Source of the DNA: Bordetella parapertussis
GTDB taxonomy: Bacteria; Pseudomonadota; Gammaproteobacteria; Burkholderiales; SG8-41
Direction of reading: 5' to 3'
DNA: 52,075 bases
Assembly: GCA_945885345.1 (NCBI GenBank)
Contig: CAMCYP010000005.1
Coordinates: forward strand, 71,021-123,095
Shown here in pieces: positions 1-8,820 of this stretch. The notes under the pieces are model-generated. The model did no database searches. It had not been told where the DNA came from and worked only from the letters and a program-made list of their open reading frames with translations. Each line of letters starts with the position of its first letter. The stretch's first letter is position 1. The position numbers and the translations under genes are program-made.

Positions 1-325
1 AAAGCCTATCCCAGCGCCAAGCGCTGCATGCCCTGTCAGCAGCGCCGGGAAAAAACCCGGCCGCCTTCGAAATATACGGGGCATTGAATACCCGTCAATC
101 TCCGGAAGCACCGTGAAAAAGTACCGAAGTCGATTTCGTTTTCGTCGACTGATGTCTTGGCAGGCGAAATCAATCGGGCGCCAGTAATAACCGTACAGAC
201 GATTGATAACTTGCCGTGCCGTTTCAGATTGGCCAGCAGGGTCTTCTGACTGATTTCCGATTCAGTGGCGCGTTGCGCAAACGCTGTGGGATCTCCCCGG
301 GTTTCTGGATGCGAGTTCAACGCGG
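1..325. other. Window edge, no supported gene
   Basis: No convincing gene was found here. A minus-strand reading frame continues through it, but it overlaps the MFS gene in another frame and has no recognisable domain. A small perfect hairpin (6-bp GC stem, A6 loop) lies at 44-61 and has no T-tract after it on either strand, so it is not called a terminator. Confidence 0.5.
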
Positions 326-1666
326 CTAACGGTTGTGGTCTGTTGATGTGGCAGTTTCCGGCTGTCCCACCGTGCGCAACGACCGTCCTGATGTCTCCAC
401 CAGAAACGGCAGCGCCGCCAGCCCGACCGCGCAGGCCGCCATCATCACGTAGGCCGGCATCAAAACATCCCCGGTGCGTCCGATCAGCCAGGAGTTGAAG
501 GCCGGCGCGGTACCGCCAAACAGCGAGGTCGATACGTTGTAGGCAATGGCCAGCCCGGCGAGGCGCACTGGTGTGGGGAACATCGCCGGGAAGGTGGCCG
601 AGATCGTCGCGAGCTGGGGCACGTAGAGCAGGCCCAGCACGGCGAAGCCGGCGATGGCCCCCCAGAGTCCACTGGCCATCAGATGGTAGGCCGGCAGGGC
701 GCACAGGAGCAGCCCGACGAGCGAGATCCGCCACAGCGGTTTTCGTCCAATGCGATCCGACAGGGCGCCGGCGAAGGGCAGGAACACAATCATCGACAGC
801 ATGCCGATGATCGGCACGTAAAGCGCCTGCGAGCTGCTGAGGCCGAGGCGCAGTTGCAGGTAGGTGGGCATGTAGCTCAGCAGCGTGTAGTTGACGACGT
901 TGAGCGACACCACCAGCGCGCCCAGTGTCAGCAGCGGCTGCCAGTGGTCGCGGAGCAGTGTTTTAATGTCCCGCAGGCTGCTGCCTTCATTGCGGCCCGC
1001 CTCCTCCGCTTCGAGGAACACCGGTGTCTCGCTGATGCGCGAGCGCAGGTAGAGGCCGACCATTCCCAGCGGCGCTGCGACGAGGAAGGGCAGGCGCCAG
1101 CCCCAGTCGTGCATACGCGCCTCACCCAGCAGCAGGGTGCATCCGAGCATCAGCAGCGCACCGCCCGAAAAGCCGGCGAGCGTACCCACTTCGAGGAAGC
1201 TGCCGTAAAAGCCCCGGCGCTCGTCGGGCGAATATTCCGCCATGAAGGTGGCGGCACCGCTGTATTCACCGCCGGTGGAAAAACCCTGGATCATGCGCAG
1301 CACGACCAGCAGGACCGGTGCCCAGAAGTCGATGCTCGCGTAGGAGGGTACGAGGCCGATGCAGAAGGTGGTGGCGGCCATCAGCAGCAGCGTGAACACC
1401 AGCACCGACTTGCGGCCGTAACGGTCGCCGAGCAGTCCCCAGAACAGGCCGCCCAGTGGCCGCACGAGGAAGGAGATGGCAAAGGTGGCGAGTGCGAGCA
1501 GCGTGGCCTCGGCAGTGGAGCCCGGGAACAGTGCCGCTGAAATGTAGGCCACGCCGTAGGCGTAGATGCCGTAATCGAACCATTCCGTTGCGTTGCCGAT
1601 GGCCGAGGCGGCAACCGCGCGGTGTAGTACGGGGTCGGGGACTGGAGTGTTGCGAGCTGAAGGCAT
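326..1666 (-). CDS. MFS transporter, metabolite:H+ symporter (MHS/ProP-like) family
   Basis: Inner-membrane permease of 446 aa with about 12 hydrophobic segments, the usual size for the metabolite:H+ symporter branch of the major facilitator superfamily. The opening IGNATEWFDYGIYAY (residues 23-37) is typical of MHS/ProP proteins. The two MFS loop motifs are visible: GDRYGRK at about 80-86 and SDRIGRKP at about 303-310, marking the two six-helix halves. Known members take up organic acids or osmolytes with protons; the substrate here cannot be told. It diverges from the rhodanese gene, and 1667-1925 between them must hold both promoters. The start has only a weak ribosome-binding site. Family certain, substrate unknown. 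Confidence 0.9.
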   Translation of the reverse strand: MPSARNTPVPDPVLHRAVAASAIGNATEWFDYGIYAYGVAYISAALFPGSTAEATLLALATFAISFLVRPLGGLFWGLLGDRYGRKSVLVFTLLLMAATTFCIGLVPSYASIDFWAPVLLVVLRMIQGFSTGGEYSGAATFMAEYSPDERRGFYGSFLEVGTLAGFSGGALLMLGCTLLLGEARMHDWGWRLPFLVAAPLGMVGLYLRSRISETPVFLEAEEAGRNEGSSLRDIKTLLRDHWQPLLTLGALVVSLNVVNYTLLSYMPTYLQLRLGLSSSQALYVPIIGMLSMIVFLPFAGALSDRIGRKPLWRISLVGLLLCALPAYHLMASGLWGAIAGFAVLGLLYVPQLATISATFPAMFPTPVRLAGLAIAYNVSTSLFGGTAPAFNSWLIGRTGDVLMPAYVMMAACAVGLAALPFLVETSGRSLRTVGQPETATSTDHNR

Positions 1667-1925
1667 GGTGCAGGCGTTCCCGCTGGAGATTTGCAGGACG
1701 GACCGTCATGCCGCCGTGGCATCCGGCGCGCAGGGCATGCAGTCCACGAGCGACCGATGGTAGCACGGTGACTTTCCCATGCAGCCTGCATGGATCTTGC
1801 TGTCATGATGAACTCTTCATGCGTTGTGAATGACGGCAAAAGTTGTCGTGGCCTGCTTCGGTGGTGTCATAATCAATGCGGTATTTGTTTTTGCATCGTG
1901 GCAATTTGAATGATGGGCTGACTCG

Positions 1926-2780
1926 ATGAATCCGGATTTTCCCGACTCCTGCTATCTGGTGGGCGTGGCAGAACTTGCCGCGCGCCTGAATGACGTCACA
2001 CTGATCGACCTGCGCCCGGCCGAAGACTTCGCCGTCGGCCACATCGCCGGCAGCACCCACGTCGATATCTACGGCGTCAGCCTCAATGATTCATCCGAGG
2101 CGCCGCTGAATTCCTTCCTCGCGATTTTCCGCGTGTTGTTCGGTTCGCGCGGCGTCAGCGCCGACCGGCCGGTGGTCATTTACGACCATGAATCCGGCGA
2201 GCGTGCGGCGCGGGCGGTGTGGCTGCTGGCGGTGCTGGGGCATCCGGATGTGCGCATCCTTGATGGTGGCACGCAGGCCTGGATCGCATCGGGACAAAAG
2301 CTGGTGCGCCTGAGCGAGGCGCCGCCGGCTGTCGATCCGACGCAAGCGCCGCCGACACCACCACCGTTCCGCGGCATCATGAGCCTCAATCTGCTGGCGA
2401 CGCGTTTTGATGTGAATCGCGCCATCGACGATCCGAACTCTGTGATCGTCGATGTGCGCCGCGAGTCCGAATACCGCGGCACGGAAAAACGTGCGCGACG
2501 CGTGGGCACCATACCTGGCGCGGTGCATCTGTTCTGGCGCGAGCATCTGGATGCGAAAGGGGCATTCCGCAGGCCAGATGAAATCCGCGCGCTGTATGAA
2601 GCGAAGGGGATCACGTCGGACAAGACCGTGATCCCCCTGTGCCACGGCGGTTACCGCTCGGCCAGCACCTTCATTGCGCTGAAGTCGCTGGGTTATCCCC
2701 GTGTCCGCAACTACGTCTCGGCCTGGGGCGAGTGGGGCAACCGCGAGGACACCCGGATCGTCATTCCGAATCCGGCCTGA
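1926..2780 (+). CDS. Two-domain rhodanese-type sulfurtransferase
   Basis: 284-aa protein with two rhodanese domains (about 10-130 and 150-280), the layout of thiosulfate/3-mercaptopyruvate sulfurtransferases, which move sulfane sulfur through a persulfidated cysteine. The C-terminal active loop is CHGGYRSAS, so Cys239 is the predicted catalytic residue; the N-terminal domain has DHESGERAA at the equivalent place and is presumably structural. The loop differs from the CGSGVTA type of mercaptopyruvate sulfurtransferases, so the donor is uncertain. No signal peptide, so cytoplasmic. Its last 140 bp recur at 11039-11176 as a fragment of a second copy. The receptor gene on the opposite strand ends only 21 bp downstream. 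Confidence 0.88.
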   Translation: MNPDFPDSCYLVGVAELAARLNDVTLIDLRPAEDFAVGHIAGSTHVDIYGVSLNDSSEAPLNSFLAIFRVLFGSRGVSADRPVVIYDHESGERAARAVWLLAVLGHPDVRILDGGTQAWIASGQKLVRLSEAPPAVDPTQAPPTPPPFRGIMSLNLLATRFDVNRAIDDPNSVIVDVRRESEYRGTEKRARRVGTIPGAVHLFWREHLDAKGAFRRPDEIRALYEAKGITSDKTVIPLCHGGYRSASTFIALKSLGYPRVRNYVSAWGEWGNREDTRIVIPNPA

Positions 2781-2801
2781 GCAGATGGCGCCAAAGGTCA
2801 C

Positions 2802-3791
2802 TTAATTAGTGATGCCTGCTTTGCGGATGACGGCTCCCCATTTTTTTATTTCGTTTCTGATCTGCGCGCCCATTTCTTCCGGGGTTCCTGTGGCGGCTTC
2901 TATGCCGTCGTTGTCGAAACTGGCTTGAACCTCCCGCAATTTCAGCACGGCACTGGCTGCCCGGTTTAAGGTCTGGATCACTGGTGCCGGTGTTTTTGCC
3001 GGGGCGAGCAATCCAAACCAGGCGTACGCTTCAAATCCCGGATAGCCGATTTCGGACATGGCGGGAATTTCCGGAAGCGAAGGCGAGCGGTTCAGTGTTG
3101 CCACTGCGAGTGCGCGAAGCCGGCCGCTCTGGATCTGCGCTCTGGCTGTGGACAGCGTCGCGAAGGCGAGGTCAACCTCGCCGGCTACCAGGGCGGTCAC
3201 CTGCGGGCCCGCGCCTTTGTATGCGATATGGGTGGCATTGAGTCCGCTGGCGATTTTTAAAAGCTCCATGGCCAGGTGCGCTGCAGTGCCGCTGCCCCCG
3301 GTGCTGTAATTCAGGCCGGAGGGCCTGGCCTTTGAAAGTTCGATCAGTTCCTTGACGGATTTCGCTGGCACTTTGGGGTGCACGACCAGTACCGGCGGAA
3401 TTTTTGCTGCGAGGATGACCGGTGAAAAATCGCGGAGGGTGTCGTAAGGCAGCTTCGTATGAAGAGTCGGGTTGGTGACATGGGGCAGGGCGCAAACCAG
3501 CAGGGTGTATCCATCCGGTGTCGCCTTGGCCACGATTTCCGAGCCGATGATCGTGGACGCACCGGGCCGGTTGTCGACGATGACCTGCTGCTTGAGCTGC
3601 GAGGGCAGCTTGTCGGCCAGTGCGCGCCCGACTCTGTCGGCACCACCTCCCGGGGTGAAGGGAACGACCAGTCGCAGCGGTCGGTTGGGGAAATCATTGC
3701 CGGATGCGGGCAGGCTGCAAACGAGCGCGCCGACGGCGGCCAGTGCGGCAGCGGCGTGCACCGGCCGCAGCCGGATGGTCTGTTCAGACAT
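2802..3791 (-). CDS. Bug/TctC-family periplasmic solute receptor
   Basis: 329 aa. An N-terminal signal peptide with an Ala-rich hydrophobic core ends near residue 31, before the mature start NDFPNRPLRLVVPFTPGGGADR, the standard Bug/TctC opening. Bug receptors bind carboxylates or amides in the periplasm and pass them to TctAB-type permeases; most copies, like this one, have no permease beside them. The start has a strong ribosome-binding site (GGAGG, about 6 nt upstream). It lies downstream of the CoA-transferase on the same strand (49-bp gap), so the two may be co-transcribed and share a substrate. That link is inferred from position; ligand unknown. Confidence 0.9.
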   Translation of the reverse strand: MSEQTIRLRPVHAAAALAAVGALVCSLPASGNDFPNRPLRLVVPFTPGGGADRVGRALADKLPSQLKQQVIVDNRPGASTIIGSEIVAKATPDGYTLLVCALPHVTNPTLHTKLPYDTLRDFSPVILAAKIPPVLVVHPKVPAKSVKELIELSKARPSGLNYSTGGSGTAAHLAMELLKIASGLNATHIAYKGAGPQVTALVAGEVDLAFATLSTARAQIQSGRLRALAVATLNRSPSLPEIPAMSEIGYPGFEAYAWFGLLAPAKTPAPVIQTLNRAASAVLKLREVQASFDNDGIEAATGTPEEMGAQIRNEIKKWGAVIRKAGITN

Positions 3792-3840
3792 GGTTCTCCT
3801 CCGTGTACTGGTTGTTTTTTTCTGCGGGCGGTGTGCGCCG

Positions 3841-5040
3841 TCAGCAGATGGTCTTGCTGGCTTTCAGGCGCTGGATGTCGCCGGGCGGGTAGCCCAGCTG
3901 TTCCAGCAATGCGGCCGTGTCGGCGCCCAGGCTCGGCGCGGCCCGGGTCGGCAGTTCGGCATCGGACAGCCGGATGGGATTGGCGATCATGCGTGCGACG
4001 CGGCCGTCTGGATACATAAAATCCTGAATGCCGTGGCGTTCGCCGACAAAGGGATTTTCGAGCGCTTGCCGGATGTCGTTGACGGGCGCGGAGGGCACCG
4101 ATCCGTCAAAGTGCCTCAACCAGTCTGCGGTAGTGCGTGTCATCAGGGCTTCGTCGAGCATCCGGGTCAGGCGGTCGCGGTTTTTCAGGCGTGCCGCGTA
4201 GTTGGCGAAATCGGGGTGGGTCGCCCATTCCGGTTTGCCGATTTTCTCGGCGAGGACGGGCCAGAATTTTTCCTTGTTGCACATGATGAATATCCAGCCG
4301 TCAGCGGTGCGGTACAGCTGGCTCGGACTGAGCGATGGGTGGCTGCCGCGCGGGGCGCGTCCTGTCACGTCGCCGGCATTGAGATACCAGACGCCGGGGT
4401 AATTCAGGTTGTGCAGCGCGAGGTCAAACAGAGATACATCCACATCGCGCCCGATGCCGGTGCTGCGAGCACTGTGGATGCCGGCCAGCAGGCCGAACAC
4501 GGCCGCGAGTCCCGTCATCAAATCGACAACGGACAATCCGTAGCGTACGGGAGGGCCGTCAGGTTCCCCGGTGACCGACATATGCCCGGCTTCGGCTTGC
4601 ATCAGGTAGTCATATCCCGGCCAGGTTTTGCGCGAGCCTTCCCGCCCGTAAGCCGAGAGGTGTGCGCAGACGATTGATTTTTTTACATCTTTCAGATCGG
4701 CGTAGGTCAGCCCCAGTTTTTTCGGCAGATCTCCGCGCAGGTTGTCGAACAGTCCGTCGGCGCTGCGCACCAGGTCGTGAAGGATGCGCTTGCTCTCGGG
4801 CTGCTTGAGATCGAGGCCGATGCTTTTCTTGTTCCGGTTGAAGGTTTGGTAAAACTGGCTGTCGCCTTCGCCAAAAAAATGCGGGCCGACGAAACGGCCG
4901 ACTTCCCCCTTTTCCGCCGGATTTTCGACCTTGATCACTTCCGCGCCAAGGTCCGACAGGTAAAGCGTGCCCCAGGGACCGGCGCCATATTGTTCGACCG
5001 CGATGATGCGCATTCCCGCCAGCGGCAATGAGGGTTTCAT
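3841..5040 (-). CDS. CaiB/BaiF family (class III) CoA-transferase
   Basis: 399 aa, normal for formyl-CoA transferase-like class III enzymes, which move CoA between carboxylic acids through an aspartyl-CoA anhydride. The N-terminal nucleotide-binding region (LSDLGAEVIKVENP, about 28-41) is typical, and PGYDYLMQAEAG (about 141-152) holds the expected catalytic Asp at about 144. I start at 5040 because a GGGAG site lies just upstream; the in-frame extension to 5106 runs through a palindrome and looks noncoding. Divergent from the MaoC gene, with a 353-bp gap carrying a candidate operator, a gene scar and a repeat. Probably activates an imported acid as its CoA thioester; the substrate is inferred only loosely from its neighbours. 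Confidence 0.9.
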   Translation of the reverse strand: MKPSLPLAGMRIIAVEQYGAGPWGTLYLSDLGAEVIKVENPAEKGEVGRFVGPHFFGEGDSQFYQTFNRNKKSIGLDLKQPESKRILHDLVRSADGLFDNLRGDLPKKLGLTYADLKDVKKSIVCAHLSAYGREGSRKTWPGYDYLMQAEAGHMSVTGEPDGPPVRYGLSVVDLMTGLAAVFGLLAGIHSARSTGIGRDVDVSLFDLALHNLNYPGVWYLNAGDVTGRAPRGSHPSLSPSQLYRTADGWIFIMCNKEKFWPVLAEKIGKPEWATHPDFANYAARLKNRDRLTRMLDEALMTRTTADWLRHFDGSVPSAPVNDIRQALENPFVGERHGIQDFMYPDGRVARMIANPIRLSDAELPTRAAPSLGADTAALLEQLGYPPGDIQRLKASKTIC

Positions 5041-5081
5041 GTGGGGGCTCCCGCCATTTACTTTGTTTATGATAAAGTCCG

Positions 5082-5095
5082 TATGTCCGGACATA
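5082..5095. promoter_or_regulatory. 14-bp perfect palindrome, candidate operator
   Basis: TATGTCCGGACATA is a perfect inverted repeat 42 bp upstream of the CoA-transferase start. Its size and position suit a dimeric regulator, and the nearest candidate is the GntR-family protein at 7308-8069. The pairing is inference; I did not find another copy around the regulator's own start. Confidence 0.4.
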
Positions 5096-5099
5096 TTGC

Positions 5100-5261
5100 A
5101 GTTCAAGGTATCACCATGTCGAAATTGATGTCAAACACCGGGCGCATGTCATCGAGCAGCGCATCGACAACAAGATCATCCGGCCGACCGCCGTCTACAC
5201 CGGCCCGGAAAACCGCAAGTTCGTGCCGCTGGCACAACGCGGCAAGAGCGGAAAGAAATGA
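5100..5261 (+). pseudogene. 3' remnant of an unidentified gene
   Basis: An open frame of about 50 codons ends at TGA 5259-5261. Codon use and composition look like real coding sequence (for example [20 protein letters not shown], then a Pro-Glu-Asn-Arg-Lys stretch and a basic tail). No start codon fits a normal N-terminus: the frame runs back into the palindrome without a ribosome-binding site, so it looks like the C-terminal end of a gene whose front was lost. I do not recognise the parent family. It may also be a short expressed peptide, which I think less likely. Confidence 0.45.
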
Positions 5262-5274
5262 AGAAAAACCTTTT

Positions 5275-5355
5275 GCCACAGAGTTCACAGAGGACACAGA
5301 GAAAACCAAGGCCCCGTTTTTTGACGTTCTCTGTGCTCTCAGTGTCCTCTGTGGC
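5275..5355. repeat. Long imperfect inverted repeat of the CACAGAG type
   Basis: Two arms of about 30 nt (5275-5305 and 5326-5355) are near reverse complements: one begins GCCACAGAG and carries further CACAGAG words, the other ends CTCTGTGGC. The arms differ at about six positions and flank a 20-nt loop. Extragenic palindromes built of CACAGAG/CTCTGTG words occur in many proteobacteria; their mobility mechanism is uncertain. The element separates the upstream gene scar from the MaoC gene start. Confidence 0.7.
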
Positions 5356-5393
5356 TAAGTTCTTTTGATTTCAGATAACTGAATGGAGACGAT

Positions 5394-5912
5394 ATGGTCG
5401 CAATCGCGAAGGTAGTCGGAAAGCAGAGATATCGGGAAAGTTATGGCCGCTACTTCGAGGATTTTGAAGTCGGTGATGTCTATGAACATCGCCCGGGAAG
5501 GACAATCACCGAAGCGGACAATATCTGGTTTTCGCTGCTCACCAACAACCAGCATCCCCTGCATTCCGATTCTGTTTACGGGAAAAAATCGGAATTCGGC
5601 CAATGCCTTGTTGACAGTTGCATCACCCTTTCAGTCGTGACCGGCCTGTCCGTGTCCGATGTCAGTGCCAAGGCCGTTGCGAACCTCGGGTGGGACCGGG
5701 TAAAACTTCTGGCGCCGGTGTTTGCCGGGGACACGATCTACGCGGAATCGGAAGTGCTCGAAAAAAGGGCTTCCAAATCGCGGCCCAATCAGGGTGTGGT
5801 CACCGTTCGCAGTACGGGGAAAAAGGGGGATGGCACGATCTGCATCGTGTTTGATCGCACCCTTTTGATACCAATGCGAGGTCATGCATTGGATGACAAG
5901 ATCGATTATTGA
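5394..5912 (+). CDS. MaoC-family (hotdog-fold) acyl-CoA hydratase
   Basis: 172-aa single hotdog domain of the MaoC type (FEDFEVGDVYEHRPGRTIT, residues 21-39), a family of (R)-enoyl-CoA and mesaconyl/itaconyl-CoA-like hydratases. The hydratase motif reads LTNNQHPLHSD (about 49-59); the usual catalytic Asp is Asn here, while the His residues are kept, so its activity may differ from a classic (R)-hydratase. Its 3' end overlaps the MmgE/PrpD gene, implying coupled expression. With the divergent CoA-transferase it suggests making and hydrating an unsaturated dicarboxyl-CoA. That role is inference; the family is secure. Confidence 0.85.
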   Translation: MVAIAKVVGKQRYRESYGRYFEDFEVGDVYEHRPGRTITEADNIWFSLLTNNQHPLHSDSVYGKKSEFGQCLVDSCITLSVVTGLSVSDVSAKAVANLGWDRVKLLAPVFAGDTIYAESEVLEKRASKSRPNQGVVTVRSTGKKGDGTICIVFDRTLLIPMRGHALDDKIDY

Positions 5913-7275
5913 TCTGATGAACGCCGTGCAGGACATGCCGACTGCAATTGAAATCATGGCGCTCTACGCGGTCTCGGAGCGGCAATCTGCTCTGCGCCCG
6001 GAGGTTCTCCACCATGCGAAGCGGGCGGTCATTGACTGGTATGCCGCGCTGTTTGCGGGCAATGCAATGGCGCCTGTCCTTGCGATGGAGCGCGCGCTGG
6101 AAGACGAGATCGGTACAGGAAAGGCCGTGCTGGTTTCCGGTCGTCAGGCCACAATCCGGGCAGCGGCATTCCTGAACGGCCTGGGGTCGCATGCGGCCGA
6201 GGTGGATGACGTGTTTCGTGAGGGGATTTTCCATCCGGGAAGTCCGACGATATCAGCGGCCCTGGCTTTGGCGCAGGCGGAAAAAAGCGATGGTTTGTCG
6301 TTTATTCGCGCGGTGGTCATCGGCTACGAGATTTCCACGCGGATCAGCGCCCTCATTCTTCGGCATCACTACAAATGGTGGCACACGACAGGCACCGTCG
6401 GATGCATCGGTGCGGCGGCGGCGTCTGCTGCAATGCTCAAGCTGGATTCGAAGCAGACCGTTCATGCGATGGCGACAGCGGTGACGTTTTCCGCAGGCTT
6501 GCAGCAGGCCTTCCGTTCCGACTCGATGACAAAACCGATGCATGCCGGCCATGCCGCCGAAGTCGGGGTGACCAGCGCCCTCGGCGCGCGGCACGGCTTG
6601 ACGGGGGCGGCCGATATCCTCGAAGGCGATGCCGGATTCGGCGCCGCCATGGCGGGTTCCCCTGACTGGAAAATGGCCACCCAGGGTTTGGGCCGCGACT
6701 ACAACATCACCCGGATGACCCAGAAGAATCATTGCTGCTGTGGTCAGACATTCGCAGCCATCGATGCCGCTTTGACATTGAGAAACCATTACCGGTTTGC
6801 TCCCGACGACATCAAGGCGGTCAGTATCCACACCTACCAGACTGCGCTGGACGTCACGGGGAACTATCAATCAGGCACCCCGGCGGAAGCGCGATTCAGT
6901 CTGCCTTATGTGGTTGCCTATGCGCTGGTTCACGGCAGCGTGCGACTGGCGGCATTTACGGAATCCGCGCTGGCGGATCCGCAGGTGAAAAGAATCATCA
7001 AAAGCAGCCGTATGCATGCCAGTGAGGAATTCAATGCCGTTTTTCCGGGGAAGCGCTGCGCCCGGGTGGAGATCGAGCTGCGCGACGGGCGCTTGATTTC
7101 GCATGACCAGATGACGAGGAAGGGCGACCCCGATTGTCCCTTGAGCGATTCGGAGCTTGCAGACAAGTTTTTCGAGCTGGCGGTTCCGGTCATCGGGCGC
7201 AGTCGTGCAGAAAAATTGCTGGAAAAATTATGGTTGCTGGATAAACAGGATTGCATGAGTCAATTGCTTGCGTAA
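5893..7275 (+). CDS. MmgE/PrpD family protein
   Basis: About 460 aa over the whole MmgE/PrpD fold, which includes 2-methylcitrate dehydratase, cis-aconitate decarboxylase and iminodisuccinate epimerase. Family features are the N-terminal helical region (RAVIDWYAALFAGN), the HAAEVDDVF segment around residue 100 and the KPMHAGHAAEVG block near 215. The start is uncertain: ATGs at 5884, 5893 and 5917 are all in frame. I choose 5893 because GAGG at 5878-5881 is 11 nt away, against 2 nt for 5884. It overlaps the MaoC gene. With a CoA-transferase and MaoC nearby, an itaconate- or mesaconate-like acid is a reasonable guess, but no lyase of that pathway is present. Confidence 0.85.
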   Translation: MTRSIIDLMNAVQDMPTAIEIMALYAVSERQSALRPEVLHHAKRAVIDWYAALFAGNAMAPVLAMERALEDEIGTGKAVLVSGRQATIRAAAFLNGLGSHAAEVDDVFREGIFHPGSPTISAALALAQAEKSDGLSFIRAVVIGYEISTRISALILRHHYKWWHTTGTVGCIGAAAASAAMLKLDSKQTVHAMATAVTFSAGLQQAFRSDSMTKPMHAGHAAEVGVTSALGARHGLTGAADILEGDAGFGAAMAGSPDWKMATQGLGRDYNITRMTQKNHCCCGQTFAAIDAALTLRNHYRFAPDDIKAVSIHTYQTALDVTGNYQSGTPAEARFSLPYVVAYALVHGSVRLAAFTESALADPQVKRIIKSSRMHASEEFNAVFPGKRCARVEIELRDGRLISHDQMTRKGDPDCPLSDSELADKFFELAVPVIGRSRAEKLLEKLWLLDKQDCMSQLLA

Positions 7276-7307
7276 ATACGGCGCGGGATTTTTTGGGCGA
7301 TTAAATA

Positions 7308-8069
7308 ATGGCAGACAATCATAGGATTGAATTCCGGAGCGGCCAGCACAGATATGCTGCATTGGCGCAGTCTCTACTCCATGACATTGAAAGCGGTCGT
7401 TACCCGATCGGGAGTTTGTTGCCGACCGAGGTCGAGCTGGTTCAGCAATTCGGCTTGAGCCGCCACACGGTCCGCGAGGCCATCCGGCAATTGCAGCAGG
7501 TAGGGCTGGTGACCAGAAGAAAAGGTGTTGGAACGCGCGTCAAGGCTGAGAATGTTTCAGCGCGTTATGTCCAGTCCTGCGCTTCGATCACCGATCTTTT
7601 CCAGTATGCAAAAGAAGTTCGTCTGACCCTGGGAGAGGCAACCGAGGTTGTCGCCGATGCCAAGCTTGCCAAAACCCTGGGATGCAACAAAGGCCAGCGT
7701 TGGCTGAAATATGTCGGCTTGCGCAAAGCCCGGAATCACGCTGAACCGGTTTGTTATACGGAAGTGTTTGTCCGCTACGAATATGTGTCGATCAGCAGCA
7801 AGATACAAAAATCGCCCGGCCCGATCTATGCGCTGATCGAGAATGAATTCTCGGAAAAAGTTCACGAGGTCAACCAGCAGATCAGCGCCATGGCACTTCC
7901 CGGAGACGTGGCTAAGCGGCTTGGAGCAAGGAAGGGCGCGCCCGGCCTGTTTGTGTCCAGGCACTACATGGCTGCGGATGGCCGCCTGATCGAGGTGGCG
8001 TTGAGTATTTATCCGGCGGATCGTTTTACCTATTCAACGCGGCTTCGACTTGATACTTCACTGGAGTAG
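7308..8069 (+). CDS. GntR-family regulator with UTRA domain (HutC subfamily)
   Basis: 253 aa. An N-terminal winged helix-turn-helix (about 14-78) carries the GntR signature: SLLPTEVELVQQFGLSRHTV followed by REAIRQLQQVGLV. The remainder (about 97-245) fits a UTRA ligand-binding domain, placing it in the HutC subgroup. These are usually repressors released by a metabolite of the pathway they control. It sits between the MmgE/PrpD gene and the nitroreductase on the same strand, and its TAG stop is directly followed by the next ATG. The palindrome at 5082-5095 is a candidate target. Role inferred from family and position. Confidence 0.88.
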   Translation: MADNHRIEFRSGQHRYAALAQSLLHDIESGRYPIGSLLPTEVELVQQFGLSRHTVREAIRQLQQVGLVTRRKGVGTRVKAENVSARYVQSCASITDLFQYAKEVRLTLGEATEVVADAKLAKTLGCNKGQRWLKYVGLRKARNHAEPVCYTEVFVRYEYVSISSKIQKSPGPIYALIENEFSEKVHEVNQQISAMALPGDVAKRLGARKGAPGLFVSRHYMAADGRLIEVALSIYPADRFTYSTRLRLDTSLE

Positions 8070-8789
8070 ATGATGACTTTTGGTCTGGAAGGCAGAACTG
8101 ACTGGTCGCCGGTCAAAGATGCCATTGCGAGTCGCCGTGCGGTTCGAGGATATTTGGACAAAGAGGTGCCGCTGGGCATGGTGAAAGAGTTGCTTGCTCT
8201 GGCGAGTAGATCGCCATCCGGAAGCAATATCCAGCCGTGGAAAGTTCGTGTGGTTTCCGGTGAGAAAAAAAGGCAGTTATCCAAAGCAATATTCGATTCG
8301 CTGCCCGTGGATGGAAAAGAAAAACCGAAAGCAGACTGGAATTACTATCCGGTGAACTGGCGCGAACCCTACATTGGCCGGAGAAGGAAGTTGGGCTGGG
8401 GGCTTTATGGTCTGCTGGGGATCGGCAAAGGTGATACGGAAAAAGCCGAGAATTTCAGGCTGAAAAACTATGATTTTTTTGGCGCACCGGTCGGAATGAT
8501 TTTTACCCTGGATCGGGACATGGAGGTCGGGAGTTTTCTGGATATCGGAATTTTTCTTGGCCATCTGGTTGTCGCGGTTCGCGGTCTCGGTCTGGACTCG
8601 TGTTTGCAGCAGTCTTTTGCGGATGTGCATGAGGTTGTATGTCGCGAGCTGGAAATTCCGGCAACGGAAAGAGTCATTTGCGGCATGGCGCTCGGTTATG
8701 CAGACAACGCTGTGCCGCAAAACAAGCTGGTAACCGAGAGGGTGCCGGTCGAAGAATTTGCTTCATTTTCCGGCTTCACGCCCAAATAG
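8070..8789 (+). CDS. Nitroreductase-family FMN oxidoreductase
   Basis: 239 aa of the nitroreductase family, FMN-dependent NAD(P)H oxidoreductases that usually act as dimers. The N-terminal SRRAVRGYLDKEV (about 16-28) and ASRSPSGSNIQPWKVRV (about 46-62) are the classic phosphate- and flavin-binding segments. The C-terminal ERVICGMALGYAD is also typical. It starts immediately after the GntR stop codon, so the two are translationally linked. An insert at about 75-125 (FDSLPVDGKEKPKADWNYYP onward) is seen in larger family members. Substrate unknown; a redox step in the local catabolic pathway is possible. Confidence 0.88.
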   Translation: MMTFGLEGRTDWSPVKDAIASRRAVRGYLDKEVPLGMVKELLALASRSPSGSNIQPWKVRVVSGEKKRQLSKAIFDSLPVDGKEKPKADWNYYPVNWREPYIGRRRKLGWGLYGLLGIGKGDTEKAENFRLKNYDFFGAPVGMIFTLDRDMEVGSFLDIGIFLGHLVVAVRGLGLDSCLQQSFADVHEVVCRELEIPATERVICGMALGYADNAVPQNKLVTERVPVEEFASFSGFTPK

Positions 8790-8820
8790 CCGCGCGCAAC
8801 AGCAGAAAATTCATATACAT

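Noticed and set aside
36..734. Long minus-strand frame extending past the MFS gene's stop
   Set aside because: It overlaps the MFS permease in another frame, has no recognisable domain, and its composition fits a shadow frame in GC-rich DNA.
683..1540. Plus-strand 285-codon frame opposite the MFS gene
   Set aside because: Very rich in Gln, Ala, Arg and Glu, as expected for the reverse frame of a hydrophobic membrane protein; no domain.
2800..2816. TCACT-TAATT-AGTGA inverted repeat at the end of the receptor gene
   Set aside because: Five-base stem, partly coding, with no T-tract; too weak for a terminator call.
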